19,074 nt of DNA from an uncultured Clostridia bacterium (GCA_945867255.1 CAMBHV010000006.1:1-19074), one strand, 5' to 3'. Shown: positions 1 to 6,537, numbered from the stretch's first letter. Notes: generated by a model not told the origin, from the sequence alone. Numbers and translations are program-made.

Positions 1-81
1 TTCTTTCACCGCATCGAAGCCCATTACAAGGGCCCCCGCCTTGCGGCACAGCGAAAGTGCAAACACCGCTTTATGTTGCAT
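1..81 (-). CDS. ylxQ: YlxQ, L7Ae-family ribosomal-like protein (N-terminal 27 residues only)
   Basis: This is the start of a gene that runs off the left edge. The 27 visible residues begin MQHKAVFALSLCRKAGALVM and continue GFDAVKE. That fits the first helix of the small L7Ae/L30e/S12e/Gadd45 fold, where the family usually has LGLAxRAGxLxxG. Such proteins bind kink-turn RNA. The YlxQ member is the usual neighbour of nusA and ylxR in Firmicutes, and its exact role is poorly defined. The ATG lies 11 nt inside the end of ylxR, so the two are probably translationally coupled in the rimP-nusA operon. Identification rests largely on gene order, because only a quarter of the protein is visible. Confidence 0.8.
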   Translation of the reverse strand, partial: MQHKAVFALSLCRKAGALVMGFDAVKE

Positions 82-355
82 GTTCTTCCTCCGCGCGGGC
101 AATCTGGACCTGCATGGCATCATACACCTCATCCGGAATCGCCACTTCCAGCGCGCGCTCAATGCGCTTTGCCTTGCGCGCCTTGGCAAGGCAAGCAGCC
201 TTCGGGCACACATACGCACCGCGTCCGGGCTTCTTGCCCACAAGGTCAAGCGACACGGTGCCGTCCGGCGCACGCACTACGCGCACCAGTTCTTTTTTGG
301 GTTTGGATTCCCCACAGCCAGCGCATTTGCGCAGGGGCACTTTCCGCTCTTTCAT
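71..355 (-). CDS. rnpM: YlxR / RnpM RNA-binding protein
   Basis: This is a 94-residue basic protein of the YlxR family (DUF448), which includes the B. subtilis RNase P modulator RnpM. It has the family hallmarks: RKVPLRKCAGCGE near the N-terminus, PKKELVRVVR, then GKKPGRGAYVCPKAACLAKA, which includes the conserved GRGAYxC signature. The ATG at 355 is preferred because a GAAGGGGG ribosome binding site lies 6 nt upstream and family members begin MKxRKxPxR. An in-frame ATG at 361 would add two residues but abuts the ribosome binding site. The gene follows nusA by a short gap and overlaps ylxQ, as in most Firmicutes. Family knowledge suggests it binds RNA and tunes RNase P or transcription. The sequence itself shows only the fold signature. 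Confidence 0.93.
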   Translation of the reverse strand: MKERKVPLRKCAGCGESKPKKELVRVVRAPDGTVSLDLVGKKPGRGAYVCPKAACLAKARKAKRIERALEVAIPDEVYDAMQVQIARAEEEHAT

Positions 356-371
356 GGGCATCCCCCTTCAC

Positions 372-1454
372 TTATTCCTGCGTTTTTTTAACAGGCGGCT
401 CTTCACCGTAGTAACCGCTTTCCGGGCGAATATCGATGCTATAGCCTGTAAGCCGAGCGGTAAGCCGAGCATTCTGGCCCCGGTTGCCAATAGCCAGGCT
501 AAGCTGATGATCCGGCACCGTCACGCGGGCTGCACGGTTTTCACCCTCCAGCAGCTCAACATCTACCACTTTGGCAGGGCTGAGCGCCTCGCTGATGAAC
601 GCGGCAGGGTCTTCGCTCCAGCGCACGATATCAATTTTCTCTCCGCCCAGCTCATCCACGATCTTGGCCACACGCGCACCACGCGGACCAATGCACGCGC
701 CTACAGGGTCCACATTCTCATCCTTGGACCACACCGCCATTTTTGTGCGGGCGCCGGCCTCACGGCTGATGGCCTTGATTTCCACCGTGCCATCGTAGAT
801 TTCCGGCACTTCCATCTCGAACATACGTTTCACAAGGCCGGGATGTGTGCGGCTGATCATCATGCGCGGGCCGCGTTCAGTCTCACGAACATCCACCACA
901 TACACCTGCAAATGCTGGCCCTCATAATATTCCTCACCCGGTACCTGCTCATTGCGGGGCAACGTTGCAACACCACCTTTGGAGAGCTCCAGCGTCACAA
1001 CACCGCGCACCGTATCCAGATTGGTAACCGTGGCGCCCACAATCTCGTGTGTATTACCCTGCATTTCGGCATACATCTGGCTGCGTTCAGCCTCTTTCAG
1101 GCCCTGACGGATCACATGCTTGGCTGTTTGCGCGGCAATACGGCCAAAATCCTTGGTTTTCAGGGGGATTACAAAATCCGCGCCCAGTTTTGAAGTTTTC
1201 TTCTTGGCCTGAGCATCCTCCAGGCTGATCTGTGTATGTGGGTCTTCTACTTCTTCCACAATATGCTTCAAAAGGCTCACATTGAACTTGCCGGTATTCG
1301 GGTCAATCTCCACAGCCACGTTGTCATCTTCTACGTCATAATCCTTTTTCACCGCAATGACAATCGCATTTTTGATTTTCTCCAGCAGATAATCCGCCGA
1401 AAGGCCCCGTTCAGCTTCCAGCATGGCAAGCGCTTCAAAAAATTCCGCATTCAT
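372..1454 (-). CDS. nusA: Transcription termination/antitermination factor NusA
   Basis: This is a 360-residue protein with typical NusA order. The N-terminal RNA polymerase-binding domain starts MNAEFFEALAMLEAERG. An S1 domain follows at about residues 135-200, then two KH domains. KH1 carries GACIGPRGARV and KH2 carries SLAIGNRGQNARLTARLTGY. It lacks the C-terminal acidic repeats of E. coli NusA, which is normal in Firmicutes. It binds RNA polymerase and nascent RNA to control pausing, intrinsic termination and antitermination. An in-frame stop lies just upstream of the ATG, so the start is fixed by family alignment although GGAAAG sits directly against it. A better-spaced AAGGAAG lies 13 nt upstream. 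It is second in the rimP operon. Confidence 0.97.
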   Translation of the reverse strand: MNAEFFEALAMLEAERGLSADYLLEKIKNAIVIAVKKDYDVEDDNVAVEIDPNTGKFNVSLLKHIVEEVEDPHTQISLEDAQAKKKTSKLGADFVIPLKTKDFGRIAAQTAKHVIRQGLKEAERSQMYAEMQGNTHEIVGATVTNLDTVRGVVTLELSKGGVATLPRNEQVPGEEYYEGQHLQVYVVDVRETERGPRMMISRTHPGLVKRMFEMEVPEIYDGTVEIKAISREAGARTKMAVWSKDENVDPVGACIGPRGARVAKIVDELGGEKIDIVRWSEDPAAFISEALSPAKVVDVELLEGENRAARVTVPDHQLSLAIGNRGQNARLTARLTGYSIDIRPESGYYGEEPPVKKTQE

Positions 1455-1531
1455 CTTTCCAGATCATCTTCCTTCTTTATATTAAAACTTAAATATATGC
1501 TTACTCAAATGAAAACACGTGACTCCGGACG

Positions 1532-2023
1532 TCAAAACAGGTCTTCGTCATCGCAAAGGCGAAACGCGCTGACCTGCTTGGCATCCAGCACAACTTTGCT
1601 GCCGTCCTCCAAAGCAAGGTGCACACTTGTGCCCTCTTTACCAAGCAAAATGCCGGCCACCTGTTTGCGCCCCTGTTCATCTGCACGAATCAGCTGCGCA
1701 CGCACCTTTTCGCCACACTTTGCCTCAAAATGTTCTTCGCGCGTCAAACGGCGGCCAAGGCCGGGGCTGCCCACTTCAAGGTAATAGCTTTGGCTGATCG
1801 GGTCCGCTTCATCCAACACCGGATTAATCGCCCGCGTGGCAGCTTCGCATGCGTCCATGTCCAGCGGGCATCCATCGCCGTCCAGGTAAATACGCAAAAA
1901 CCAATCCGGCCCTTCTTTTTCAAAGCGCACATCCCAGATGCGCAGGCCCATGCCTTCTACAACAGGCTTCACCAGCGCCTCTACCACCTGCGCGGTACCG
2001 CCCGCGCCCTTTTTGTCTGCCAT
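1532..2023 (-). CDS. rimP: Ribosome maturation factor RimP
   Basis: This is a 163-residue protein assisting 30S subunit maturation, the usual first gene of the nusA operon. Family features are GLRIWDVRFEKEGPDWFLRIYLD, then CEAATRAINPVLDEADPI and YYLEVGSPGLGRRLTREEHF; the EVGSPGLxRxL motif is nearly universal in RimP. The C-terminal SH3-like domain follows. The start at 2023 is chosen because AAGGAG sits 6-7 nt upstream. The open frame extends further upstream into the leader hairpin and has no ribosome binding site there. nusA starts 77 nt after its stop, in the same orientation. Expression probably comes from the promoter at 2100-2128. Confidence 0.96.
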   Translation of the reverse strand: MADKKGAGGTAQVVEALVKPVVEGMGLRIWDVRFEKEGPDWFLRIYLDGDGCPLDMDACEAATRAINPVLDEADPISQSYYLEVGSPGLGRRLTREEHFEAKCGEKVRAQLIRADEQGRKQVAGILLGKEGTSVHLALEDGSKVVLDAKQVSAFRLCDDEDLF

Positions 2024-2044
2024 GAAAAACTCCTTAACAAACGC

Positions 2045-2074
2045 GAAAGAGCGGACCGCAAGGCCCACTCTTTC
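2045..2074 (-). promoter_or_regulatory. Leader hairpin in front of rimP
   Basis: A 13-bp stem (two G-U pairs) with a UUGC tetraloop lies in the 5' leader of the rimP-nusA transcript, about 20 nt downstream of the predicted start site and just before the rimP ribosome binding site. No U-run follows, so it is not an intrinsic terminator. It could stabilise the mRNA or serve as a binding site for autoregulation by an operon product (NusA, YlxR or YlxQ all bind RNA). That role is inference only. Confidence 0.6.
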
Positions 2075-2099
2075 CATAACACAATATCGTACATACCAC

Positions 2100-2128
2100 A
2101 CTATAGCATACAAATTTCGGATTTGCAA
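2100..2128 (-). promoter_or_regulatory. Sigma-A promoter of the rimP-nusA operon
   Basis: On the minus strand there is TTGCAA (2128-2123), a 17-nt spacer, and TATAGT (2105-2100) preceded by TGC, an extended -10. It sits about 75 nt upstream of the rimP start with nothing else to drive it. Confidence 0.8.
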
Positions 2129-2171
2129 GCTTTCCACCGCACTTTTTACCGCTTTTGCCTGCCAACCTCTT

Positions 2172-3395
2172 TTACACCACCTGAAACAGATAAAATTTCA
2201 GATAGGCGGTTTCCGGCACGTTCCACAAAATGGGATGATCCGGCGATTGCTGGCGTGCGGCGATTTGCCGCAATTGCACGCCGGCGTCTGCCGCGGAAGC
2301 CGCCAGCATTTTGCAAAATTCTTCTTCTGTTGCAAAATGGCTGCAGCTGCAGGTTGCCAGATAACCTCCGCGCGGTAAAAGGCGCATGGCGCGTGTGTTG
2401 ATTTCTTTATATCCGCGCAGGGCATTGTGCAGTGTTTTTCGGGCCTTCGTAAAAGCAGGCGGGTCTAAAATGATAAAGTCATAGCTTCCCTTCGCGAGCG
2501 AAGGCAGAAGTTCAAACACATCCGCAGCCACACACTCCATTACATCGGAAAGGCCGTTTTCTGCCGCATTGTGGCGCGCCATGGCGCAGGCCGTCTCGCT
2601 GACATCCACCGCCGTTACTTTCACAGCACCCCCCTTGGCCGCATTCAGCGCAAATGAACCGGTATGGGTAAAACAGTCCAGCACCGTACGCCCTTTCGCA
2701 AGCGCCGCCACAGCGCGGCGGTTGTATTTCTGGTCCAGGAAGAAGCCGGTTTTCTGACCATTTTCCACATCGACGGTATAATGAATGCCGTTTTCGCAGA
2801 TATGTGCCAGTGGCGTTTCTGGCGTTTGCAGGCCAATGGCCGAGAGATCATACCATCCCTTACCCTGTGCAAGGCCCTCTTTTTCCCGCAGGGCCACATC
2901 ATTTCGCTCGTACAAGCCCTGGATATCCTGCCCATCTGCACGCATCATCTGTACCAGAGCAGGAAACAATGTATGTTTCAGCCGCTCCATTCCCACGCTC
3001 AGCACCTGCGCCACCAGCAGATGGCCGTATCGATCCACCGTAAGGCCGGGGAACTGATCCGCCTCACCAAAAATGATACGGCAGTTGGAAATATCCGGCC
3101 CCATTACCGTTTTCCGGTACTCCCACGCATAGCGTAGCCTCCGGCCCCAGAATGCCTCGTCAAACACGTCGTTCGCATTCCGCGATATCACACGCAGGCG
3201 AATCTTGCTTTGCAGGCTGACAATCCCCGTGCCAAGCCAGCTTCCCTTCTGGCTGAACACATCGGCCAGCGCCCCGTTCTCACAGGGCTGCGCATTCAAG
3301 ATTTCTTCTGCATAAACCCACGGATGGCCAGCCGCAAGGCTGTGCGCGGCTTTTGGCGTTACTGTGAAGGCGGGAAAGCTGCGTTGTTGTTTCAT
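2172..3395 (-). CDS. rlmI: Class I SAM-dependent 23S rRNA cytosine methyltransferase, RlmI family
   Basis: This 407-residue protein matches the PUA-plus-methyltransferase layout of RlmI, which makes m5C at 23S position 1962 in E. coli. The PUA domain occupies about residues 1-75 (AAGHPWVYAEEI). GQKTGFFLDQ is at 213-222, the SAM-binding motif VLDCFTHTGSF at 238-248, AVDVSE at 262-267, and the DPP catalytic-loop motif at 311-313. CSCSHF at 349-354 supplies the likely nucleophilic cysteine. The start at 3395 has AAGGAAG 8 nt upstream; an overlapping out-of-frame ATG at 3399 is ignored. It is monocistronic and divergent from the CYTH gene. The family is clear, but the exact target base in this organism is inferred. 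Confidence 0.9.
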   Translation of the reverse strand: MKQQRSFPAFTVTPKAAHSLAAGHPWVYAEEILNAQPCENGALADVFSQKGSWLGTGIVSLQSKIRLRVISRNANDVFDEAFWGRRLRYAWEYRKTVMGPDISNCRIIFGEADQFPGLTVDRYGHLLVAQVLSVGMERLKHTLFPALVQMMRADGQDIQGLYERNDVALREKEGLAQGKGWYDLSAIGLQTPETPLAHICENGIHYTVDVENGQKTGFFLDQKYNRRAVAALAKGRTVLDCFTHTGSFALNAAKGGAVKVTAVDVSETACAMARHNAAENGLSDVMECVAADVFELLPSLAKGSYDFIILDPPAFTKARKTLHNALRGYKEINTRAMRLLPRGGYLATCSCSHFATEEEFCKMLAASAADAGVQLRQIAARQQSPDHPILWNVPETAYLKFYLFQVV

Positions 3396-3429
3396 TCATA
3401 AAACTTCCTTTTCTGTACATGCTTTCTGT

Positions 3430-3459
3430 ATTATAATAAATTTGCACACCGGGCCACAA
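3430..3459 (-). promoter_or_regulatory. Promoter of rlmI, with a -10 box shared by both strands
   Basis: The minus strand reads TTGTGG (3459-3454), an 18-nt spacer, then TATAAT (3435-3430). The ATTATAAT core also gives a plus-strand TATAAT at 3432-3437 facing the CYTH gene, though with a poor -35 (TTTTCT). A single symmetric core may fire in both directions. Confidence 0.55.
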
Positions 3460-3508
3460 GAGCCTTAAACAAAAAACGCATCTTTAGGCCCCTACAGGAG
3501 GTTTATTC

Positions 3509-3988
3509 ATGGAGATCGAACGCAAATGGCTGATAGACGGGTTCCCGAAAGGGCTTCCCATCATAGCGCAGGCTGCCATGCGCCAGGGATATATCGCTAC
3601 GGCACCGGCAGTGCGCATCCGCGAAAGCACGGGAGAAGCCGGCACAACTTATATTCTCTGCTTCAAAGGCAAAGGCACGCTGGCACGCGAAGAGATCGAG
3701 ACACCTATCAACGAAGAACTGTTCCGGCGACTGGAGGCCTTTATTGGCAAACCTCTCGTTACAAAAGATTTCCGGGTATACGCCCTGCCCGGTGGGGAAC
3801 ATCTGGAAGTGAGCCTTGTGGACAAAGGGCTTCCCACACAGTTTTTCTACGCAGAAGTGGAGTTTCCCAGCATAGAAGCCGCCCACGCCTTCGTCCCGCC
3901 GCAGGGCATTGGCCTTGGCAGCGAAATGACAGAAGATGCCGGATTTTCCATGAGCCGCTACTGGTGTCAGACGCGGCTTGAAGAATAA
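3509..3988 (+). CDS. CYTH-domain protein (triphosphate tunnel metalloenzyme)
   Basis: This 159-residue protein is close to a minimal CYTH domain. It starts MEIERKWLIDG, carrying the ExExK metal-binding signature. The tunnel's alternating charged residues follow: VRIRES, LCFKGKG, REEIETPI, KDFRVY, HLEVSLVDKG and AEVEF. These chelate metal and bind a triphosphate. CYTH enzymes include thiamine triphosphatase, inorganic triphosphatase and class IV adenylate cyclase; sequence alone does not choose among them, though short bacterial members are often triphosphatases. An AGGAGG ribosome binding site lies 8-9 nt before the ATG. It is divergent from rlmI, and no other gene follows in the same transcript before the terminator at 4631. 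Confidence 0.9.
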   Translation: MEIERKWLIDGFPKGLPIIAQAAMRQGYIATAPAVRIRESTGEAGTTYILCFKGKGTLAREEIETPINEELFRRLEAFIGKPLVTKDFRVYALPGGEHLEVSLVDKGLPTQFFYAEVEFPSIEAAHAFVPPQGIGLGSEMTEDAGFSMSRYWCQTRLEE

Positions 3989-4630
3989 TCACACACGTTA
4001 TGCGTCCATTCAAAGTATGCCCTTAGTCTGCGCCGTAATGTGGAAACCCGCTCTGAGACAGATATTAAAGATTCCCTTTTAGACGCTGTACCCGAAGCAA
4101 AGGCACCCGTGCCACAAAAGCGCTTCCGTGGTTTTGCATCATACCCAGAAGAATTGTTCTTCCATTCCTATTTATGGTGTACGCCCACCTGCTATGACGA
4201 AAGCGGAGAGTTCCAACAGCCAACTTCCCATCACGGGACCAGCCAGTGTGCTTTGGGCCGGCACTTCAGAGGAAATTTACCGCATTTCACAGACTGGGTT
4301 TGTTATTTTATGCCATTGCCTGAAACCGAAATATTACGTTTTTGACCGCAATGATTTCTTCCCAAGGCCATCGTTTAGTTGCACTGTTTTGCGGGGCCAA
4401 AACCATACGCGCAAAATGGCACACCTCTATGTGAACAGAAAATTTTTCATTCACGTGGAACTGCCGGATAAATCCATCTGGGGCCTTTCGCCTTTTCTGC
4501 TCTGTGAAGGTGGAATTTTTAGTACCCGCTTTGGGGGAGAGACTTCGCGCTGTGGGCATTCTGCATTCTGCTTTTACATATAATGTTCACCGTATCCTTC
4601 TTGCAAAGGGAATGAAGCGAAATTTGTATC
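3989..4630 (+). other. 640-nt stretch with no recognisable gene
   Basis: Two overlapping plus-strand open frames occur here: 4040-4345 from a GTG, and 4128-4583 from a GTG. Neither has a ribosome binding site, and their composition is unlike the neighbouring genes. I do not recognise either product. The stretch is visibly more A/T-rich than the flanking genes and lies between the CYTH stop and a strong terminator. It may be a decayed gene, a long 3' untranslated region or an unannotated RNA. A TATAAT at about 4573 lacks a good -35. Confidence 0.4.
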
Positions 4631-4672
4631 AAAAAATGGTGTGGTTCTCATTTGTGAACCACACCATTTTTT
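4631..4672. terminator. Bidirectional intrinsic terminator
   Basis: This is a perfect 17-bp inverted repeat: AAAAAATGGTGTGGTTC, an 8-nt loop, and its exact complement ending TTTTTT. It has a GC-containing stem with A-run and T-run flanks on both sides, so it works for plus-strand transcripts from the CYTH side and minus-strand transcripts from the 5556-4763 unit. Confidence 0.9.
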
Positions 4673-4762
4673 ATCCATTCAATTTTCTACACTACCTGCA
4701 GAACGTAATAGTTGAACATTGCCGCCCACTTTATCTCCATAGACCTCACAGGAAGGCTTTTC

Positions 4763-5164
4763 TCACTTTCCAAATCTGCACAAAAACCATGTTTTCAAAG
4801 TACCGTAGCCGTTGAACGCATCAGTGCGGCGCTGTTCGCACAGCGCCCAGGCAACAGGCCGCCCGTCGAACACAAGGCCACCGGAGCCCGCACCCGTAAG
4901 CACTTTGGGTGCCTCAGAAGCTCCACAATCATCACATGTGTCATCTTCCCACAGAATGCGCCCTGTGTCATCGGCCCCTTTGCGGGCCCACAACGCACAC
5001 ACCCTACCGGCCGCCTCACCTGCACAAAAGCGCTCGAACAGCAGCCGTCCATCGCAGTATACGGTCAGCACATCCCGGAACCTGGCCGCCGGATCACTGC
5101 ATGCATAGGAAAAACCGGCACATCGCTGTGCTTTCACCTGCTTGATGATTCCGTCAAATCTCAT
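4763..5164 (-). CDS. Conserved-looking hypothetical protein with several cysteines
   Basis: This is a 133-residue protein I do not recognise. Its start overlaps the stop of the DUF3783 gene as ATGA, a strong sign that it is translated and coupled to that gene. It has about nine cysteines, including a CDDCG pair near residue 77-81 that could bind metal or form a disulfide. Glycine-rich and tryptophan-containing stretches follow, and it ends WFLCRFGK. I see no signal peptide, membrane segment or named domain. It shares the promoter at 5602-5630 and ends about 90 nt before the bidirectional terminator. Function is unknown; the operon link to DUF3783 is the only clue. Confidence 0.75.
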   Translation of the reverse strand: MRFDGIIKQVKAQRCAGFSYACSDPAARFRDVLTVYCDGRLLFERFCAGEAAGRVCALWARKGADDTGRILWEDDTCDDCGASEAPKVLTGAGSGGLVFDGRPVAWALCEQRRTDAFNGYGTLKTWFLCRFGK

Positions 5165-5556
5165 GACTTGCTCCTTTGCGCATCTATTTGCGCACGTTCC
5201 CTTTTCAGTTCTTCCAAAAGCTCATACAGCGTCCAAGCGCGATTCGTAGGTGTTAACATTGCTTTGTAATCGAACAAAAGGCTCTCTTTCCTCAGTGCGG
5301 CAAGTGCTTTGTCCAGCTGTGCTTCCGAAAAATAGGCAAACACCAGCAAGCTTTCCTTTGGGGCTTCGCCAGCCATGAGGGTTTCAGGCCCCACCTCTCC
5401 GGCCAGAACACCAAGACGGGTCGCCCAGTCTTCCGGTTTCAGCACTCGCAGCTCTGCCCCCAGTGCACAGCATACCTGTTTCAGTTTTTCCTCATCTGCA
5501 CAGCCATATGCCAGCATAGACGGCGCACGACGCAACACTCTTGCTTTCAAGGTCAT
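5161..5556 (-). CDS. DUF3783 domain-containing protein
   Basis: This is a protein of 131 residues from the ATG, or 129 from an in-frame TTG two codons later. The C-terminal half matches DUF3783: LLVFAYFSEAQLDKALAALR (about residues 70-89), then YKAMLTPTNRAWTLYELLEE (97-116), where LTPTNxxWTxxELLEEL is the family signature. The N-terminal half resembles a small alpha/beta fold. Function of the family is not established. AAGGAGG lies 2 nt before the ATG and 8 nt before the TTG (5550), so the TTG may be the true start. It is followed, with an ATGA overlap, by the cysteine-containing unknown gene. Confidence 0.85.
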   Translation of the reverse strand: MTLKARVLRRAPSMLAYGCADEEKLKQVCCALGAELRVLKPEDWATRLGVLAGEVGPETLMAGEAPKESLLVFAYFSEAQLDKALAALRKESLLFDYKAMLTPTNRAWTLYELLEELKRERAQIDAQRSKS

Positions 5557-5601
5557 CGCCTCCTTGTTCACACAGCCCCAAAAGGCCAATATTGTATTCT
5601 C

Positions 5602-5630
5602 ATGATATCCCCTTTCCGGTGCGCAGTCAA
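5602..5630 (-). promoter_or_regulatory. Promoter of the DUF3783 operon
   Basis: On the minus strand there is TTGACT (5630-5625), a 17-nt spacer, and TATCAT (5607-5602). It lies about 45 nt upstream of the DUF3783 start and is a near-consensus sigma-A promoter. Confidence 0.82.
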
Positions 5631-5697
5631 CTGTTCTTCGCGATAGCTTTGAATGTTTTATCCATAAAAAACAACAAAACTTCATGCACTATGCGAA

Positions 5698-5726
5698 TGG
5701 AATTTTCAAATTATTTCGCATATAAT
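5698..5726 (+). promoter_or_regulatory. Putative promoter of the candidate large RNA
   Basis: A perfect TATAAT lies at 5721-5726 with an A/T-rich upstream stretch and a weak -35 (TGGAAT) 17 nt before it. The surrounding CGCATATAATGAAA recurs exactly at the next promoter (6529-6542). Confidence 0.5.
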
Positions 5727-5732
5727 GAAATC

Positions 5733-6489
5733 AGAAAAAAGAAAGGAGTTGAAGCCCATGTACCAGGCAGAAGAACCCGTGCAGCCTGTGCAGGGCGCAT
5801 GACTCAGGACGAACAGCTGGTATCACAGTTCGATTAGGACTTAAGGCCAAATAAGCCCGGTGTTGCGATGGTGGAAGCCCGCAGGAAATGTGGCACTGGC
5901 CAAAGGCTCACAGCAAAGCATCGTCCATAAAAGTTCCATGCGTCTTGCACAAGGTGAGCACAAATAGATGCCCGGCCTTGTAAAGAAAGGGCCGTGGTGA
6001 AATGATTGTAAAGAAAGTCATTTCAACGCTTGAAAGGATTTGCGGAAGAGACGAAAGTCTGACAGAGCAAAGGGGGCCTTTCAAAGCGAATGAATTTCCC
6101 CAAAATGGTTTCCAAACAAGTTTGGTAGAGATCAATGCACTTGGTGAAGACCAATGAACTTGGCAAAACCAAAGAAAGGAAACGAACGCCAATGTACCGG
6201 TAACCATTTCGGCAACTGCAAGCAAATAATGTAGTTTTTCTCGAAGAGAAAAGGGAAAAGCGAAAGATGCAAAGGCCGAAAGCAAAATTTCTTTTGAAAA
6301 GCAGTTTTATAGAAAAACAGCAGAAAAAAGGTATACGCCGATGCACTAGGCATTTTGAAGCGGTATGATGTACCGCATGTCAAACTGAATATCGCAAGTT
6401 TTAGCAAAGTGGCTTGAAAAGAGAACCTTAAAACTTGGAGTAAGAATCATACCCGGCTGCGAGCGTTTCGCGGCCGGGTTCTTATTTTC
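5733..6489 (+). ncRNA. Candidate large structured non-coding RNA (~750 nt)
   Basis: The stretch lies between a TATAAT box and a strong intrinsic terminator and contains no convincing protein gene. Its minus-strand open frames are Phe/Leu/Ser-rich shadows of the purine-rich plus strand. Local helices are dense: 5971-5997 and 5998-6025 (different stems, same 12-nt loop), 6049-6060 (AGAC-GAAA-GTCT, a GNRA loop), 6112-6125, 6152-6163, 6236-6252 (7 bp, GAA loop), and 6360-6376 (GCGGTA/TACCGC). TTAAGG at 5841 can pair with CCTTAA at 6426, closing most of the molecule. Length and purine-rich joining segments recall exceptional RNA classes such as ROOL, GOLLD or OLE, but I cannot assign it to one. 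A translated 5' leader peptide (ATG 5758 after AAAGGAG) is an alternative for its first 100 nt. Confidence 0.6.
6451..6489 (+). terminator. Intrinsic terminator of the candidate large RNA
   Basis: This is a 12-bp GC-rich stem (ACCCGGCTGCGA with TCGCGGCCGGGT, one G-U pair) and a GCGTT loop, followed by TCTTATTTT. It ends the 5733-6489 unit shortly before the next promoter. Confidence 0.88.
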
Positions 6490-6509
6490 GCTGTTCGGCG
6501 GGGCATTTC

Positions 6510-6537
6510 TTGACATTACACTGTTTGCGCATATAAT
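6510..6537 (+). promoter_or_regulatory. Sigma-A promoter of the D-Asp ligase operon
   Basis: Perfect TTGACA (6510-6515), a 16-nt spacer, and perfect TATAAT (6532-6537). The start site is expected near 6544, giving a ~118-nt leader before the first gene. Confidence 0.9.

Noticed and set aside
57..1193. A 378-codon plus-strand open frame opposite nusA and ylxR
   Set aside because: It is the antisense shadow of two clearly recognised minus-strand genes and its product has no family features.
1619..2401. A 260-codon plus-strand frame opposite rimP and the end of rlmI
   Set aside because: It spans two real minus-strand genes and a promoter region, with no ribosome binding site or family features.
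4504..4815. A 103-codon plus-strand frame crossing the bidirectional terminator
   Set aside because: It has no ribosome binding site, contains a 17-bp perfect inverted repeat with T-run, and shows no recognisable protein features.
5841..5901. AAGGCCAAATA resembles a conserved piece of RNase P RNA
   Set aside because: The other universal RNase P elements (GAGGAAAGTCC, the GGTGAAA region, the ACAGAACCC end) are not present in order, and the unit is about twice the usual length.
5908..6407. Several minus-strand open frames of 90-125 codons
   Set aside because: They overlap each other in different frames, lack ribosome binding sites and are rich in Phe/Leu/Ser/Cys, as expected from the complement of a purine-rich RNA.
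5733..6489. tmRNA, 6S RNA or group II intron
   Set aside because: No tRNA-like ends or GGTTCGAATCC arm for tmRNA, far too long for 6S RNA, and no GTGYG start, domain V signature or reverse transcriptase for a group II intron.
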